NCBI RefSeq assembly: GCF_030317115.1
Contig: NZ_JASZYF010000030.1
Span: 1-64,000, forward strand
DNA: 64,000 bases
Source: Variovorax gracilis
GTDB taxonomy: Bacteria; Pseudomonadota; Gammaproteobacteria; Burkholderiales; Burkholderiaceae_C
Direction of reading: 5' to 3'
This document shows, piece after piece, positions 8,009 through 16,942 of this stretch. The stretch's first letter is position 1, and each line of letters starts with the position of its first letter. Under the pieces are notes generated by a model. It did not search any database, had not been told where the DNA came from, and was given only the letters and a program-made list of their open reading frames with translations. A program made the translations under genes and the position numbers.

Positions 8009-9763
8009 TCAACCGAGCGCCGGGAGCGGGGGCTGCAGCGTAGCCCGCATGGAGCGAACGGAGCGGACAAAATCCGGGTGAAACGACCGCTTGCTTCCAT
8101 CGGCAAACTCGATCTCGACTGCCATTGCGGTCGCTGCGACCACCTGGCCGACCCCGTAGCGCCGAACCCGCACGGTGGCCTCCGGTCGGAAGGGAGGCGG
8201 CTCGCTGACGGCCTCCATCGGGCGGCCCGCCGACTCCTCGACTTGCGCCTGCGCCTGTGCGGTGTGGAGGGCGATGCGCCTGCAGTTGTCGCAGGTCGTG
8301 CAACGCGTCGCAGGGTCGCCGTTCTGGAGGTGCGTCAACAGCACCTGCCAACGGCACAGGCCGGTCTGCGCATAGAACACCATGCCCTCGAGCGTGGCCT
8401 GATCCTGCTCACGCTTTTCGCGGTAGTGGTCGAGCATCGTGACCAGTGCTTCTGGCGAGACGGCCGGACGCAGGAGCGCGAGGCGGCCATCGGCGCCCTG
8501 GCGCACGATCCGCCGTTGGCGCAGCAGGGTCAACGCCACCTGGATCTTGTTGCGCGGCGCATGCAGTTTGCCTTGCAGCGTCTGCAAGGTCCACCCGGCG
8601 TCGTCGGGGGGCTGCGAACGCAAGCGCGCATAGACCTCGTCGAGTTCCTTCGCATCGGGATAGCGTCCCGCCAGGAAGAACTGCTGCACCGCACGGTCGC
8701 GCCGGTGAAACAGCAGGATGCAGTCGGCCGGCGCCCCGTCGCGCCCGGCGCGGCCCGACTCCTGGTAGTAGCTGTCCAGTCCGGCCGGCATCTGGTAGTG
8801 AAGCACGAAGCGAATGTCGGCCTTGTCGATGCCCATTCCGAAAGCGTTGGTGGCCACCATGACACGCACCTCGCCGCTCATGAATGCGTCTTGAGCCTCG
8901 CGGCGTTGCGCGCCCCCGAGCTTGCCGTGGTACAGCGCCACCGACTCCCCCGCGGACTCGAGCGCTGCATGTACCGCTTCAGCCCCCTTGACGGTGGCAG
9001 CGTAGACAATGCCGCTGCCGCCGATCCCCTTGACCAAGGCCAGCGCGCGCTCGCGCTTTCGGTCCTCCGTGGCGAGTTGCTCGACCGCGTAGCGCAGGTT
9101 GGGCCGGTAGCTGCCCGTGTCGAGGAGGCCGGCTCTCGGGATGCCCAGGTGCTCCATCACGTCGCGCGCTACCTCGTCGCTGGCAGTGGCGGTCAGTGCC
9201 AGCACGGGAGGGTTTCCTAACGCTCGCCTTGCATTCCCGATCTCGAGAAAGGCCGGTCGAAAGTCGTGTCCCCAGTGCGAGATGCAATGCGCCTCGTCCA
9301 CGACCAGCAGCGCCGTGGGCCCCCTCTGGATCAGGGTCATGAAGTCGCGGTCGGCAAGCCGCTCGGGCGTGGTCAGCACGATCCGCGCCGAACCGTCCTC
9401 GATAGCAGCCTGGGCGGCATTGATTTCTTCGGCCGGGCACTGGCTGTTGAGCTGAACGGCCCCAATACCGCGCGCGAGCAGCTTCTCACACTGGTCCTTC
9501 ATCAACGCAATCAGCGGTGAGACCACGACCGTGCGGCCTTCGAGCAACACCGAGGGCAGTTGGTAACACAGCGACTTGCCCGCACCGGTCGGCATTACTG
9601 CGAGCGTGGAGCGACCGTCGAGGACGCGCGCGATGACTTCACTTTGTCCCGCACGCAGCCTGCGTAGGCCGAACACCTTGCGCAGGACGTGCTCCACCGG
9701 ATCGGTTCCCGGGGAGGCGGTCGGACGCTCAGCCCTGAGCGTCGTCTTCGTCGTCTTGGGCAT
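8009..9763 (-). CDS. recQ: RecQ-family ATP-dependent DNA helicase
   Basis: A 584-residue superfamily-2 helicase. Walker A is MPTGAGKSLCYQLP (about residues 57-70) and Walker B is VVDEAHCISHWGHDFRP (DEAH 156-159, with the RecQ aromatic-rich loop). Motif III is LALTATA, and motif VI is QESGRAGRDG. The RecQ zinc domain follows, with Cys residues in GLCRW and CTTCDNC. The C-terminus has no HRDC domain but a short module (VRVRRYGVGQVVAATAMAVEIEFADG) resembling those on other Burkholderiales RecQ-like enzymes. ATG 9763 begins the recognisable protein. The start overlaps the upstream gene by 35 bases, so translational coupling is likely. Its role is 3'-5' DNA unwinding in recombination and repair. 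Confidence 0.9.
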   Translation of the reverse strand: MPKTTKTTLRAERPTASPGTDPVEHVLRKVFGLRRLRAGQSEVIARVLDGRSTLAVMPTGAGKSLCYQLPSVLLEGRTVVVSPLIALMKDQCEKLLARGIGAVQLNSQCPAEEINAAQAAIEDGSARIVLTTPERLADRDFMTLIQRGPTALLVVDEAHCISHWGHDFRPAFLEIGNARRALGNPPVLALTATASDEVARDVMEHLGIPRAGLLDTGSYRPNLRYAVEQLATEDRKRERALALVKGIGGSGIVYAATVKGAEAVHAALESAGESVALYHGKLGGAQRREAQDAFMSGEVRVMVATNAFGMGIDKADIRFVLHYQMPAGLDSYYQESGRAGRDGAPADCILLFHRRDRAVQQFFLAGRYPDAKELDEVYARLRSQPPDDAGWTLQTLQGKLHAPRNKIQVALTLLRQRRIVRQGADGRLALLRPAVSPEALVTMLDHYREKREQDQATLEGMVFYAQTGLCRWQVLLTHLQNGDPATRCTTCDNCRRIALHTAQAQAQVEESAGRPMEAVSEPPPFRPEATVRVRRYGVGQVVAATAMAVEIEFADGSKRSFHPDFVRSVRSMRATLQPPLPALG

Positions 9764-10124
9764 CGTCCTCGCCGGTCGCGGCGAGTTCGTCCGGTGAAGC
9801 GGCAGCGGGATCGTCCATGGACACGGCGGCGTCGAGCGCATCTTGCGGCACCGTGCCAACGCGATCGGGCAGCACGTCCGCATCAGGTCGAAGCGTGCTC
9901 GCGCCCGCCGACGCGCGCTCGCCGGTCCCGGCTGCATCGGTGCTACTGCCATGCAAGATCGCCGGCGCACCCTGTAACGTGTCATCGGGAAGCGCAGACC
10001 GGCCGCGGTCTGATTGCACGTCGCTGCCGCTGTCGCTGGTGTCGCTGGGTCCGAGCGCGTCAACGTCCGTACCGCGCCGGCGAGCCGGCGCGTGCTCACC
10101 TCCGAGAATGCTGCTGTTGGCCAT
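9729..10124 (-). CDS. Acidic low-complexity small protein overlapping recQ
   Basis: A 131-residue protein from ATG 10124. It begins MANSSILGGEHAPARRRGTD, continues with a Ser/Asp-rich segment (LGPSDTSDSGSDVQ) and ends in a highly acidic tail (ATGEDDAQDDEDDAQG). No membrane segment or enzyme motif is present; it looks largely disordered. Its 3' end overlaps the recQ start by 35 bases in a different frame, so the pair is probably one operon with coupled translation. The N-terminal phrase DALGPSDTSDSGSD looks like a family signature I recall from other betaproteobacteria, but no function is known to me. Confidence 0.65.
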   Translation of the reverse strand: MANSSILGGEHAPARRRGTDVDALGPSDTSDSGSDVQSDRGRSALPDDTLQGAPAILHGSSTDAAGTGERASAGASTLRPDADVLPDRVGTVPQDALDAAVSMDDPAAASPDELAATGEDDAQDDEDDAQG

Positions 10125-10566
10125 GGAGTCCTTTGTGATCCGGTGATGGCGTCACTGTACGAACCGTTGCGGCGTGCCGCGTAGGCCCGGCCCCACCGGC
10201 GCGTGTAGGCGGAAGCTGCCCCGGTGCGATCACGTCATCCACTGTGTGGCGCGCGGTTGCCTTGACGCTACTCGCCTTCCGACGCTTCGATGAGGGCCTC
10301 GGGTTCCCGTCGAGACCGATGGTCTCGACGCATCGATGGCCCGTTGCCGGCGCCCGGGGTCGATTCCGTACGGTTCGAAGTTCAGCTGTCTGCCGATGAA
10401 GCACAGCGGCGCAGGCTGCTGCCCGCCTGCGACGCTGCACGCCTGCGGTCCGACACAGACCGCCGAGGGTCTCTCCTACTCGCAGCGGCCACGCCGACTG
10501 TCGTCGCGCACGGGTTGGACGGGCGGAAATGAAGCGTGTCCCCCCAACGATCCACGGAGAACCGCT
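10125..10566. other. Intergenic region between divergent genes, with an inverted repeat
   Basis: It holds the promoters for the recQ operon (minus) and the DUF3761 gene (plus). A perfect inverted repeat CGTCGAGACC-GAT-GGTCTCGACG lies at 10308-10330. It has no T tract, so it is a candidate operator or structured element rather than a terminator. No gene was recognised. Confidence 0.45.
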
Positions 10567-10902
10567 ATGCGCACACCTTCCTTCCTTCTCATCTGCACCG
10601 TGCTTTTCTGCGTCGCGCCACCGGGGCACGCGGGAGCGCCCGCAAAGGCACCCGCCGGCACCACGGCGCAGTGCAAGGACGGCACGTTCACCAGCGAGGG
10701 CAGAAAAGCCCGGCCGTGCGCGGCCCATCGCGGCGTCAGGACCTGGTATGGGCCGGCCACCGCGGCCGTGCAAACCCAATCTGCCGCGGTGAGCGCCACT
10801 GGGCAAGCGCCGACCACAGGCGTGCCGTCCCGAACGCCGGCGACGCCCGAGAATCCGCTTCCGGCCTCCCAGGCGGGCGCCCCGCCGACGCCAGCGAAAT
10901 AG
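10567..10902 (+). CDS. Secreted DUF3761-domain protein
   Basis: A 111-residue protein with a signal peptide (MRTPSFLLICTVLFCVAPPGHA, cleavage about residue 22). The DUF3761 core carries paired cysteines (QCKDGTFTSEGRKARPCAAHRGV, about residues 34-58). The tail is Ala/Thr/Pro-rich and ends SQAGAPPTPAK. The family is periplasmic or secreted, of unknown role, with one probable disulfide. CACGGAGAACCGCT supplies a ribosome site before ATG 10567. A second, decayed copy of this core lies at 25005-25160 on the minus strand. Confidence 0.75.
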   Translation: MRTPSFLLICTVLFCVAPPGHAGAPAKAPAGTTAQCKDGTFTSEGRKARPCAAHRGVRTWYGPATAAVQTQSAAVSATGQAPTTGVPSRTPATPENPLPASQAGAPPTPAK

Positions 10903-11310
10903 CGCGGTCCTGCCCATCCAGTTTGGTTCGACCGCATTGGATGAGGTTCAAATGCCTCCTCGCCCGCGCTGCGACACTGCCGGATCGGGCTTTGGTAGCG
11001 AGTGCAACGACGCCCCGAGGCATTGTGTGACGCAGGCCTGCAAGTGCTTGCAGGCGCTCTCGAATGTCGTTCGAAGTACATCCTTGACAACGGCCTGCCA
11101 AGGCTGTGGTCGGTGAACCGGGTCTTGCCGGCTCGGTCTCCTCAATCTGGTAGTCCTCCGCCTTGGCTGACGCAATCAGCATAGAGGCTCGCCTCACGTA
11201 GAACGTCATGCGACGTCGCGCCCCTTGAAGTCCTCGAGGAACGTGTTGACATCAGTCGGCCTTGCCGTCGCGCACGTCCCGCTTCACTGGCTGGCCGCGG
11301 CGAGATCGCC
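10903..11310. other. Intergenic stretch, possible gene debris
   Basis: On the minus strand, frames starting near 11209 (MTFYVRRASMLIASAKAEDY) and ending at 10948 (DVLRTTFESACKHLQACV) look more protein-like than random sequence. They do not join into a recognisable protein, and I assign no gene. Confidence 0.35.
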
Positions 11311-11532
11311 GATCATGGGCACGGGATCGCCGACGGCGAGCTGGAGCGCATTTTCCAGTCGTTCTGTACCACCAAGTCCGGCGGCTTGGGTGTTGGCGTT
11401 GCGATCTGCCGCCGGTTGATCGAGGCGCAGGGCGGTAAGCTCTGGGCATCACACAATCAAGGCGGTGGGGCGGTCTTCAAGTTCACACTGCCGCTCGCGC
11501 AATCTTCTATTTCGATGACGACGGTGACCTAG
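11311..11532 (+). pseudogene. Histidine kinase, C-terminal ATPase fragment
   Basis: Reads HGIADGELERIFQSFCTTKSG, then GLGVGVAICRRLIEAQGGKLWA, then GGGAVFKFTLPLA, stopping at TAG 11530-11532. These are the G1, F and G2 boxes and closing strand of a HisKA/HATPase_c kinase, with G1 degraded to DHGHGIA. Everything upstream (dimerisation domain, N-box) is missing, so this is a tail fragment. It runs directly into an arylsulfatase tail in another frame, marking a deletion or recombination junction near 11500. Confidence 0.75.
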
Positions 11533-11759
11533 TGGCACTGAGCACGCGCAACTGGAAGCTGGTTTTCATGGAGCAGCGCGGCCTGCACGATGAGGATCTG
11601 GGGAGAGCCTTTCGTTCTCCTGCGGATACAAAGTCGTTCAAGTCCCGTACAGATCCCTACGAGCGCGCGGACATTACGTCGAATACCTACTACGACTGGT
11701 TCATCAACCACGACCCGCAGATCAAGCTGGGCACGATCAGGCGGCCGTCGAAAACATGA
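11504..11759 (+). pseudogene. Arylsulfatase, C-terminal fragment
   Basis: Frame 3 reads FYFDDDGDLVALSTRNWKLV and FMEQR, and later DPYERADITSNTYYDWFINH, the conserved C-terminal part of type I sulfatases (alkaline-phosphatase superfamily). Between these, the expected IWGEPFVLLRI lies in another frame (about 11593-11630), so two compensating shifts occur. The end (PQIKLGTIRRPSKT) leaves the family consensus. The catalytic N-terminal part is absent. A related tail is on the minus strand at about 38690-38960. Confidence 0.75.
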
Positions 11760-11887
11760 AGCAAGCTATGCCGGACGATCATGAGCAACGCTCGAAAGGC
11801 CCGCGGAGCAAACAATCCCAGCGATCGCCCGCCGTTGCGCACTGTTGATGCTGTCACGTCGCTGGTCGATCCAACAACCTTGCGGCT

Positions 11888-12672
11888 TCACCAATACGAC
11901 AGCGCCTGGGTCAGCCTTACCTTGACGTCGGCGTTGGCAAAGCTCGCATCGATCGAATTGCGTGCCAGTGACCGCAGGTCGTCATCTGACCAGGCGAACG
12001 CCTTGCTGCACAACGCGAACTCGCCTACCAGGCTGGCCCCCAGCAAGACCGGATCATCGCTGTTGATCGACACGGGGACGCCGGAACGGCGCAAGCGATC
12101 GATCAGTTGATCCTCAATGCTACGTTAGACCCCCAAAGTCAGATTGGAGGTCGGGCAGATGCCAAGCGGTAGCTGCCGATCGACCAACAGTCCAACGAGT
12201 TCGGGGTCCTCGATTGCTCGTACACCGTGATCGATGCGATCGGCACCGAGCAATTCGATCGCATCCCGCACGCCGTCGGGGCCACTGGACTCGCCAGCAT
12301 GCACGGTGCGCCGCAGTCCCGCCGCCCCCGTGCGTCGGAACGCCTCTGCGAAACGGGGGCCGGTGCGACCGGCGGCCGCCTCATTGCCATCGATCGAGAG
12401 CGCCACCAACCGTGGATGTTGCAGAGCCACCAGCGTGTCGAGGCGTTCACGGGTCGATGCCAGCCTACAGGCCCAGTCGAGGATAGGCAGGAAGTCCGCC
12501 AGCCCTTCAAACTCGAACAAGCGCTCGCGGGGCCTGGGCATGGGCACACTCGCCCGCGTTGCGCATTGCTCGGGAGAACGCTCGGTTCGAAACAGCCTTC
12601 GAGATGAGCATGGACCTCTGCCTTCGGCAAGGCGCGGAGGCGGTCGATGTGAGCAGGCTGGGCATTGGGCAT
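11888..12672 (-). pseudogene. Adenosine deaminase, deleted and with an in-frame stop
   Basis: Begins at ATG 12672 (MPNAQPAHIDRLRALPKAEV, then HAHLEGCFEPS, with the metal-binding HxH). It shifts frame and continues PRERLFEFEGLADFLPILDW, then VALSIDGNEAAAG, RRTVHAGESSG, GADRIDHGVRA and CPTSNLTLGV. A TAA (12125-12127) follows where the family has Tyr, after which the same frame resumes RSIEDQLIDRLRR and VPVSINSDDP (metal-binding Asp) to 11888. About 80 internal residues are missing between RERLDTL and VALQHPRL. Shift, deletion and nonsense codon together make this a clear pseudogene of purine salvage. Confidence 0.85.
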
Positions 12673-12986
12673 GGAGCAACTCGGTGGTGAGTGCGTCGTG
12701 AGACCAACCACAAGTCTCGCGCATCGACAGTTCAACGTCATATGCCGGCGCACATAGCAAGTATTTGCTTGGCCAGCGGAGTCATGGGTCAAGACAGGCA
12801 CGGTCTTGCGTTGCGCCGCCACGATGGCCCAGCGCGCACGATTCAAGGCTTTCATTGGCCGACCGGTCGGGAAACCCCTGCTCGCCTTCGTGGCAACCTT
12901 CCCGCTCCCACCCGTGCAGCACGCCGAGCGGGCCCGCGCTGCACGCGGTGTGGCGCGCGACGGCCGTGCGCGCCTGCCGGCGGCCC
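12673..12986. other. Stretch between two pseudogenes, unrecognised debris
   Basis: A minus-strand frame reads GRPMKALNRARWAIVAAQRK and VPVLTHDSAGQANTCYVRRH, which is protein-like but was not identified. No intact gene. Confidence 0.35.
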
Positions 12987-13600
12987 TCAGCGCCGGTCGC
13001 CCGCCGCCCCAGGCCGGCATGCGGTCCTGAGCGTGATCGAGTAGCGAAGCGTCTCAGACGGCAGCAGCGCGTGCTGCCATTCCCACCGGGCCGGACCCGT
13101 GATGCGGTAGATCGAGCGGGGCGCGAGCGTGAGGCGAAGCCGCCCGCCCAGCGGATCGCTGCGCATCGATCGGGGCGGATAACGCCGGAACTCCAGCTGC
13201 CCCTCACCGGCGAGGGAGACACCCACCACGTCCTCGAAATCCGGGACATCGCGATGCCAACCGAGCGGCGTGCCCGGCGCGTACTTTGCGATCAACGCGT
13301 GCACGAACGCTGCAGGCGGCCGTCCGAGCCAGGCTGCGGCCCTGCCGATGAGCGGTGTCAACTCCGGCGGCGCCGGCGGGAGGGCATCAGCCGATTGGCG
13401 TCGAAGTCGTAGTGGCCGCCGAAGCTGATGCCGCGCCTGCGAGCCACCTACTGCTTGTAGCGCATCGGTGCCAACGGAAGCCGGCTGATCCATGCGAGCA
13501 CGCGCGTCTCCTCCTCAGGCGCCAGAAATTCGGGCTCGTACGCCCAGCCCTCAGGCGCCGCGTCGTGTCGGTCCGTCTCAAACAACTCGCCTTGCCTCAT
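12987..13600 (-). pseudogene. AlkB-like 2-oxoglutarate/Fe(II) dioxygenase, broken
   Basis: Starts at ATG 13600 (MRQGELFETDRHDAAPEGWA) and reads LAWISRLPLAPMRYKQ before a TAG at the place of an expected aromatic residue. The same frame then continues ARRRGISFGGHYDFDANRLM. A frameshift near 13390 leads to the catalytic half: PELTPLI, KYAPGTPLGWHRDVPDFEDV (iron ligands HxD) and WQHALLPSETLRYSITLRT (third His and the 2-oxoglutarate-binding Arg pair). All residues of the AlkB core are still readable, so decay is recent or the protein needs two recoding events. Family role: repair of alkylated nucleic acids. Confidence 0.85.
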
Positions 13601-13754
13601 CGAGCCAGCCCGATGCGCGCATGCCATGTAGGAGTTGGATTTCATCACATCGCGTGATTTCGTTGGTCTCGCAGCGAATGCGTCGGTCCACTCTACGTCG
13701 AAATGTCAAGCGCCACACGCATTCACCTGAACCGACACGGCAAGAGGAGAGCCA

Positions 13755-13976
13755 ATGGCCACCGCCCACCCCCGCACGCACAGCGGCAGAGTCAACGCAC
13801 CACGTGCCATCACTGGCGCGGAACCGTCTCGACCAGAACCTGACCCGTCCGCGCTCAAGGGCGCCATGAAGAAGGCGGCACGTCAAGTCGATACCTCCCC
13901 GCGCTCGGACGACACACAGCCGATGAGGCGGCGCGCCTCGCGCGGCGACGAACGTGAGAACGACGCCGGCGGCTGA
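13755..13976 (+). CDS. Small basic hydrophilic protein, unknown
   Basis: A 73-residue frame from ATG 13755 with a good ribosome site (AAGAGGAGAGCC). It is rich in Arg, Pro, Ser and Asp (PSALKGAMKKAARQVDTSPR; MRRRASRGDEREN), with no hydrophobic core and hence probably disordered. It lies upstream of the DUF2934 and DUF3606 genes in the same direction, so the three may form a cluster of small stress-type proteins. No family was recognised. Confidence 0.5.
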   Translation: MATAHPRTHSGRVNAPRAITGAEPSRPEPDPSALKGAMKKAARQVDTSPRSDDTQPMRRRASRGDERENDAGG

Positions 13977-14128
13977 ACCGCGGCAGCGGGCCTCGGCGCA
14001 AGCGTTGGATCTGTTGAGGCGCTCGCTCTCCCCGCGCCGCCCACATCTTCTGAACATCTGTCGTTCCCACCGCCGCCGGTCAGAGCTCCGCTTTTCCGCC
14101 CCACTGGTTTTCTTCAGATGGAGATCGC

Positions 14129-14416
14129 ATGACTGCCTCATCGACGCTGCCGCCCGGCCAGCCCAACCCCCTCACACCCGGCGCATTGCCGCTCGAAGCG
14201 GAGATTCGTGCGCTGGATCTCGAGCGCGACACGCTGCAGCGTGCAGCGGAAGAGGAGCGCGCAGACGATCCGGAGCAGGATCGCGTCACCAGGATCCGCC
14301 GGGCTGCGTATGACGCCTATCAACGTCGCGGCGGCCAGCCTGGCGGAGACGTCGAGGATTGGCTCGAGGCCGAGAAGGCGATCGACAAGCCGTCGGGCGG
14401 AGCCAAGGACGGGTAG
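14129..14416 (+). CDS. DUF2934-domain protein
   Basis: A 95-residue protein. The N-terminal half is a charged helix (LEAEIRALDLERDTLQRAAEE). The C-terminal half is a DUF2934 domain, IRRAAYDAYQRRGGQPGGDV followed by EDWLEAEKAI, which in this family reads I...AY..ae.RG...G...eDWl.AE. GGAG precedes ATG 14129. Function is unknown; such proteins are common in soil proteobacteria. Confidence 0.75.
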   Translation: MTASSTLPPGQPNPLTPGALPLEAEIRALDLERDTLQRAAEEERADDPEQDRVTRIRRAAYDAYQRRGGQPGGDVEDWLEAEKAIDKPSGGAKDG

Positions 14417-14615
14417 CCCACACGGTCGCGGCGGCTGCGGCGTGCGGCGCCGTCGCGTCTCAATGCTTGATGGTCAGCAAGCGGCGGAACACCTGGCGCA
14501 AGCTCCCATGGCGAGCGCACTGCCCTCAGGATTGCCCTTGACGAGCGACGAGACCAGGTTGCGTGCCTGAGAACGGCTCGCCTCTTCGCCCCCCCACCAC
14601 CCAGGAGTCCTCACC

Positions 14616-14831
14616 GTGAGTTTCGAATTCGTTCCCCACGACCTCGCGCGCATCGATCTGAGCGATGTCTACGAATTGCGGTACTGGGTGCGCGAACTTC
14701 GGGTCAGCGAAGGGCGCCTTCGCGCAGCAGTGGCAGCGGCCGGCCCCCGGCTGGCCGCGGTGCAAAAGTACCTCGGGATCCACGACGCCCCGGCTTCGAC
14801 GATGCCGGCGCCCCTTTGGACCCGCCGCTGA
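14616..14831 (+). CDS. DUF3606-domain protein
   Basis: A 71-residue protein starting at GTG 14616 behind CAGGAGTCCTCACC. The core IDLSDVYELRYWVRELRVSE, then RLRAAVAAAGPRLAAVQKYL, is the DUF3606 pattern (short basic helical protein in which a tryptophan precedes a helix-turn-helix-like segment). Members are small, often multicopy in Burkholderiales, and of unknown function. Its 3' end is overlapped by the extended tail of the minus-strand DUF1488 frame. Confidence 0.75.
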   Translation: MSFEFVPHDLARIDLSDVYELRYWVRELRVSEGRLRAAVAAAGPRLAAVQKYLGIHDAPASTMPAPLWTRR

Positions 14832-15246
14832 CGCACGGCGGCGAGGTGGGCAGCGGGCCAGGCCGGCCCCCGTGAACCGGCCCCCGCGACCGACAGCGAA
14901 GCCCTCGACAGTTGAGTGCGTGCCGCGCGCGGTGGATCCTGGCCTGTCTCCGTTGCTGCACCTGATTGCGGGGAGCCCACCGGCGCGCGCTAGAGAAATC
15001 GGCACTTTCCAGGCGGATCGGTTGCCCCGGCTGGCGTTGATGGCGTTCCAACGCCACCGCCTCGATGAGTTCGAAATGCGCCTGGCACGCTTCGAGCAGG
15101 CTTGCAGCGCCTGCGCGCGCATGAAACAGGTGTCGCGGCGCGTTGTCCGAGATCTCGGCCAGCACGCGCGAACCGTCCAAGTCCTCGGGAAACATCGCAA
15201 ACCGGACGCTCGCCCGGTGGAAACAGTGAACCGCTTCGCATCGCAT
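14704..15246 (-). CDS. DUF1488-like protein with an abnormal C-terminal extension
   Basis: From ATG 15246 (preceded by GAGGGAGGCGACG) the first 85 residues look like a DUF1488 protein: VRFAMFPEDLDGSRVLAEIS, then ARAGAASLLEACQAHFELIE and RQPGQPIRLESADF. Family members normally end there. Here a TAG lies one base out of frame (14990-14992) and the frame reads on for about 95 Arg/Pro-rich residues, overlapping the DUF3606 gene. A one-base shift near the natural end is the simplest explanation. The real product would then end at 14990. Confidence 0.5.
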   Translation of the reverse strand: MRCEAVHCFHRASVRFAMFPEDLDGSRVLAEISDNAPRHLFHARAGAASLLEACQAHFELIEAVALERHQRQPGQPIRLESADFSSARRWAPRNQVQQRRQARIHRARHALNCRGLRCRSRGPVHGGRPGPLPTSPPCVSGGSKGAPASSKPGRRGSRGTFAPRPAGGRPLPLLREGALR

Positions 15247-15484
15247 CGTCGCCTCCCTCGCCTCACTGCGGATAGCGTCTTCGCGGAAGGCGCCATCCAC
15301 CGGCCATGGCCCGGCTTCCACTGCCGCGCACACCAGGAAGGGGCAAACGGCGTGCCCTGGGGCAAGTCCAATGGCCCTCGAAAAGCCGGGCGCCGGCTGG
15401 CGGATGGCCGGGCGAAGCGCCGCTGCGGCACGCGGATTGCCCGGAATCGCGACCGGGGCGCGCAAAGCGGGATGCGAGAACTCC

Positions 15485-16239
15485 ATGACCGATGCCCTCG
15501 AGAGTCGCCCCACGCCCCCGTTCCCGACCGCGGTGAAGGCCGCCGGGATTCGAGTCGAACATGACGCCCTTGCCGGACTTCGGTCAAGCTGCGCGGCAAG
15601 GCGGCCCTGATCACAGGCGGGGACAGCGGCATCGGCCGCGCCGTGGCCGTCGCCTTCGCACGCGAAGGCGCGGACGTCCTGATCTCCGACCTGCCCGAAC
15701 GGAAGCGCACTGCCAGCATCTGGTCGATACCGCGGTCCAGCACTTCGGCCGGTTCGATGTGCTGGTGAACAACGCGGCCTTCCAGCACAAGGCGCTCGAG
15801 GAAATCACGGAAGAGGAGTTTGACTGGACGTTCCACACGAACGGCTACGCCAACTTCTTCCTTTGAAAGGCCGCGGTCGGCCACATGAGGCCGGGTTTCT
15901 CCATTTCAGCACGGCCTGCGTCAACGACGACAAGCCGAACGCCACCCTCGTGGCCTATGCCTCCACCAAGCGGGCCGTCCAGAACCCGAGCGAGGGCATG
16001 GCCCAATTGCTCGCCGAGAATTGCATCCGCGTCAACTGCGTGGCGCCTGGTCCGTTCTGAACTCCCTGATCCCTTCCACCCTGCCGGATGACAAGGTGAA
16101 GGCGTCGGGCTCCCAGACACCGATGAAGCGCTCCGGCCAGCCCGCCGAACTGCAGGCCGCCTACGTGCTGCCGGCCTGCGACGATGCGCGCATCTCCGGG
16201 GCCACCCTTGCGGTCACCGGCGGCGTGCCTCTCATCTGA
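15485..16239 (+). pseudogene. Short-chain dehydrogenase/reductase, multiply frameshifted
   Basis: Pieces in several frames follow the order of a glucose/alcohol SDR: KLRGKAALITGGDSGIGRA (cofactor motif TGxxxGIG) near 15587; HLVDTAVQHFGRFDVLVNNA near 15720; ACVNDDKPNATLVAYASTKR (YxxxK catalytic pair) near 15915; CIRVNCVAPGPF near 16025; and MKRSGQPAELQAAY with SGATLAVTGG to 16239. At least four shifts and a TGA after FFL (15864) interrupt it. A segment after the cofactor motif is also missing. No product is expected. Confidence 0.85.
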
Positions 16240-16439
16240 AACCGGCCGGGGAGGCTGGACCTGTCCACGCCCGCAAAGAACGCCGTCGCGCGGCCCTCAC
16301 TTTCCCTGCGCGGGCATGCGCGTCGACCCGAAGGAGGGCGCGACGACATCGCGGTGTGCACCCATCGCCGCAGCCTCGCGGAGACCATGCGCGACCGTCG
16401 CCTCGCCCGGCCTACCCCGAGCCCAAAGGCCTCGGCTCG

Positions 16440-16784
16440 TCACAGCGGTTGAACCCGACATCGAAGCTTCATCTGATTGCCGCTGAGCATCTGGGACCAG
16501 AGTGCCTTCAGGCTCACTGCCTCGTCTCCCCACATCGCCGGCACCCCGCCGCGCAGCAGGCGCTGCTCTGCGCTGCGAAGAAAGACGGCGCTGCCGCTCA
16601 GCGCCAGGGTGAGCGCGCCCGCGTCCGTTGCGACCAGCCTGAGCTCCCCAAAGCCGGGCAATTGCTGGATGGGTGCGATCCGCAGCGTGCGGGGCCCAGG
16701 CGGCTGGCCTGCCTTCGTGTGCGTTGCTGCGCTTTCCTTTGCCCTCGCGGCGTGCGCCTTGCCCGCATCTGCATCGGTGATCAT
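16440..16784 (-). CDS. Hypothetical protein, unknown
   Basis: A 114-residue frame from ATG 16784 with AGAAAGGAACGGTTCC upstream. The N-terminus is Ala/Lys-rich (DADAGKAHAARAKESAATHT) and the rest is mixed (LPGFGELRLVATDAGALTLA; AVFLRSAEQRLLRGG). No signal peptide or known motif was seen. It lies downstream of the BrkB-like gene in the same direction. The ribosome site is the main reason for calling it. Confidence 0.45.
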   Translation of the reverse strand: MITDADAGKAHAARAKESAATHTKAGQPPGPRTLRIAPIQQLPGFGELRLVATDAGALTLALSGSAVFLRSAEQRLLRGGVPAMWGDEAVSLKALWSQMLSGNQMKLRCRVQPL

Positions 16785-16942
16785 GGAACCGTTCCTTTCT
16801 ACCTTCCACCTTCGACAGGCGGTGCAATGTGAGCCCAGACGAGTCAGCCATGCGATCGCGACAACGGGCTCGCTCTCCGTGACGGCTGACTCGTCGCGGC
16901 AATCGAAGTGCCCGATCGCGCGCACGGCAAGGTCCCGCGGAC

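Noticed and set aside
10308..10330. Inverted repeat as a terminator
   Set aside because: No T tract on either side and it lies between divergent genes, so an operator-like role is more plausible.
11888..13600. Reassigned stop codons (TAG/TAA read as Tyr) to explain broken genes
   Set aside because: The same genes also carry frameshifts and deletions, and intact genes in the window use TAA, TAG and TGA normally as stops.
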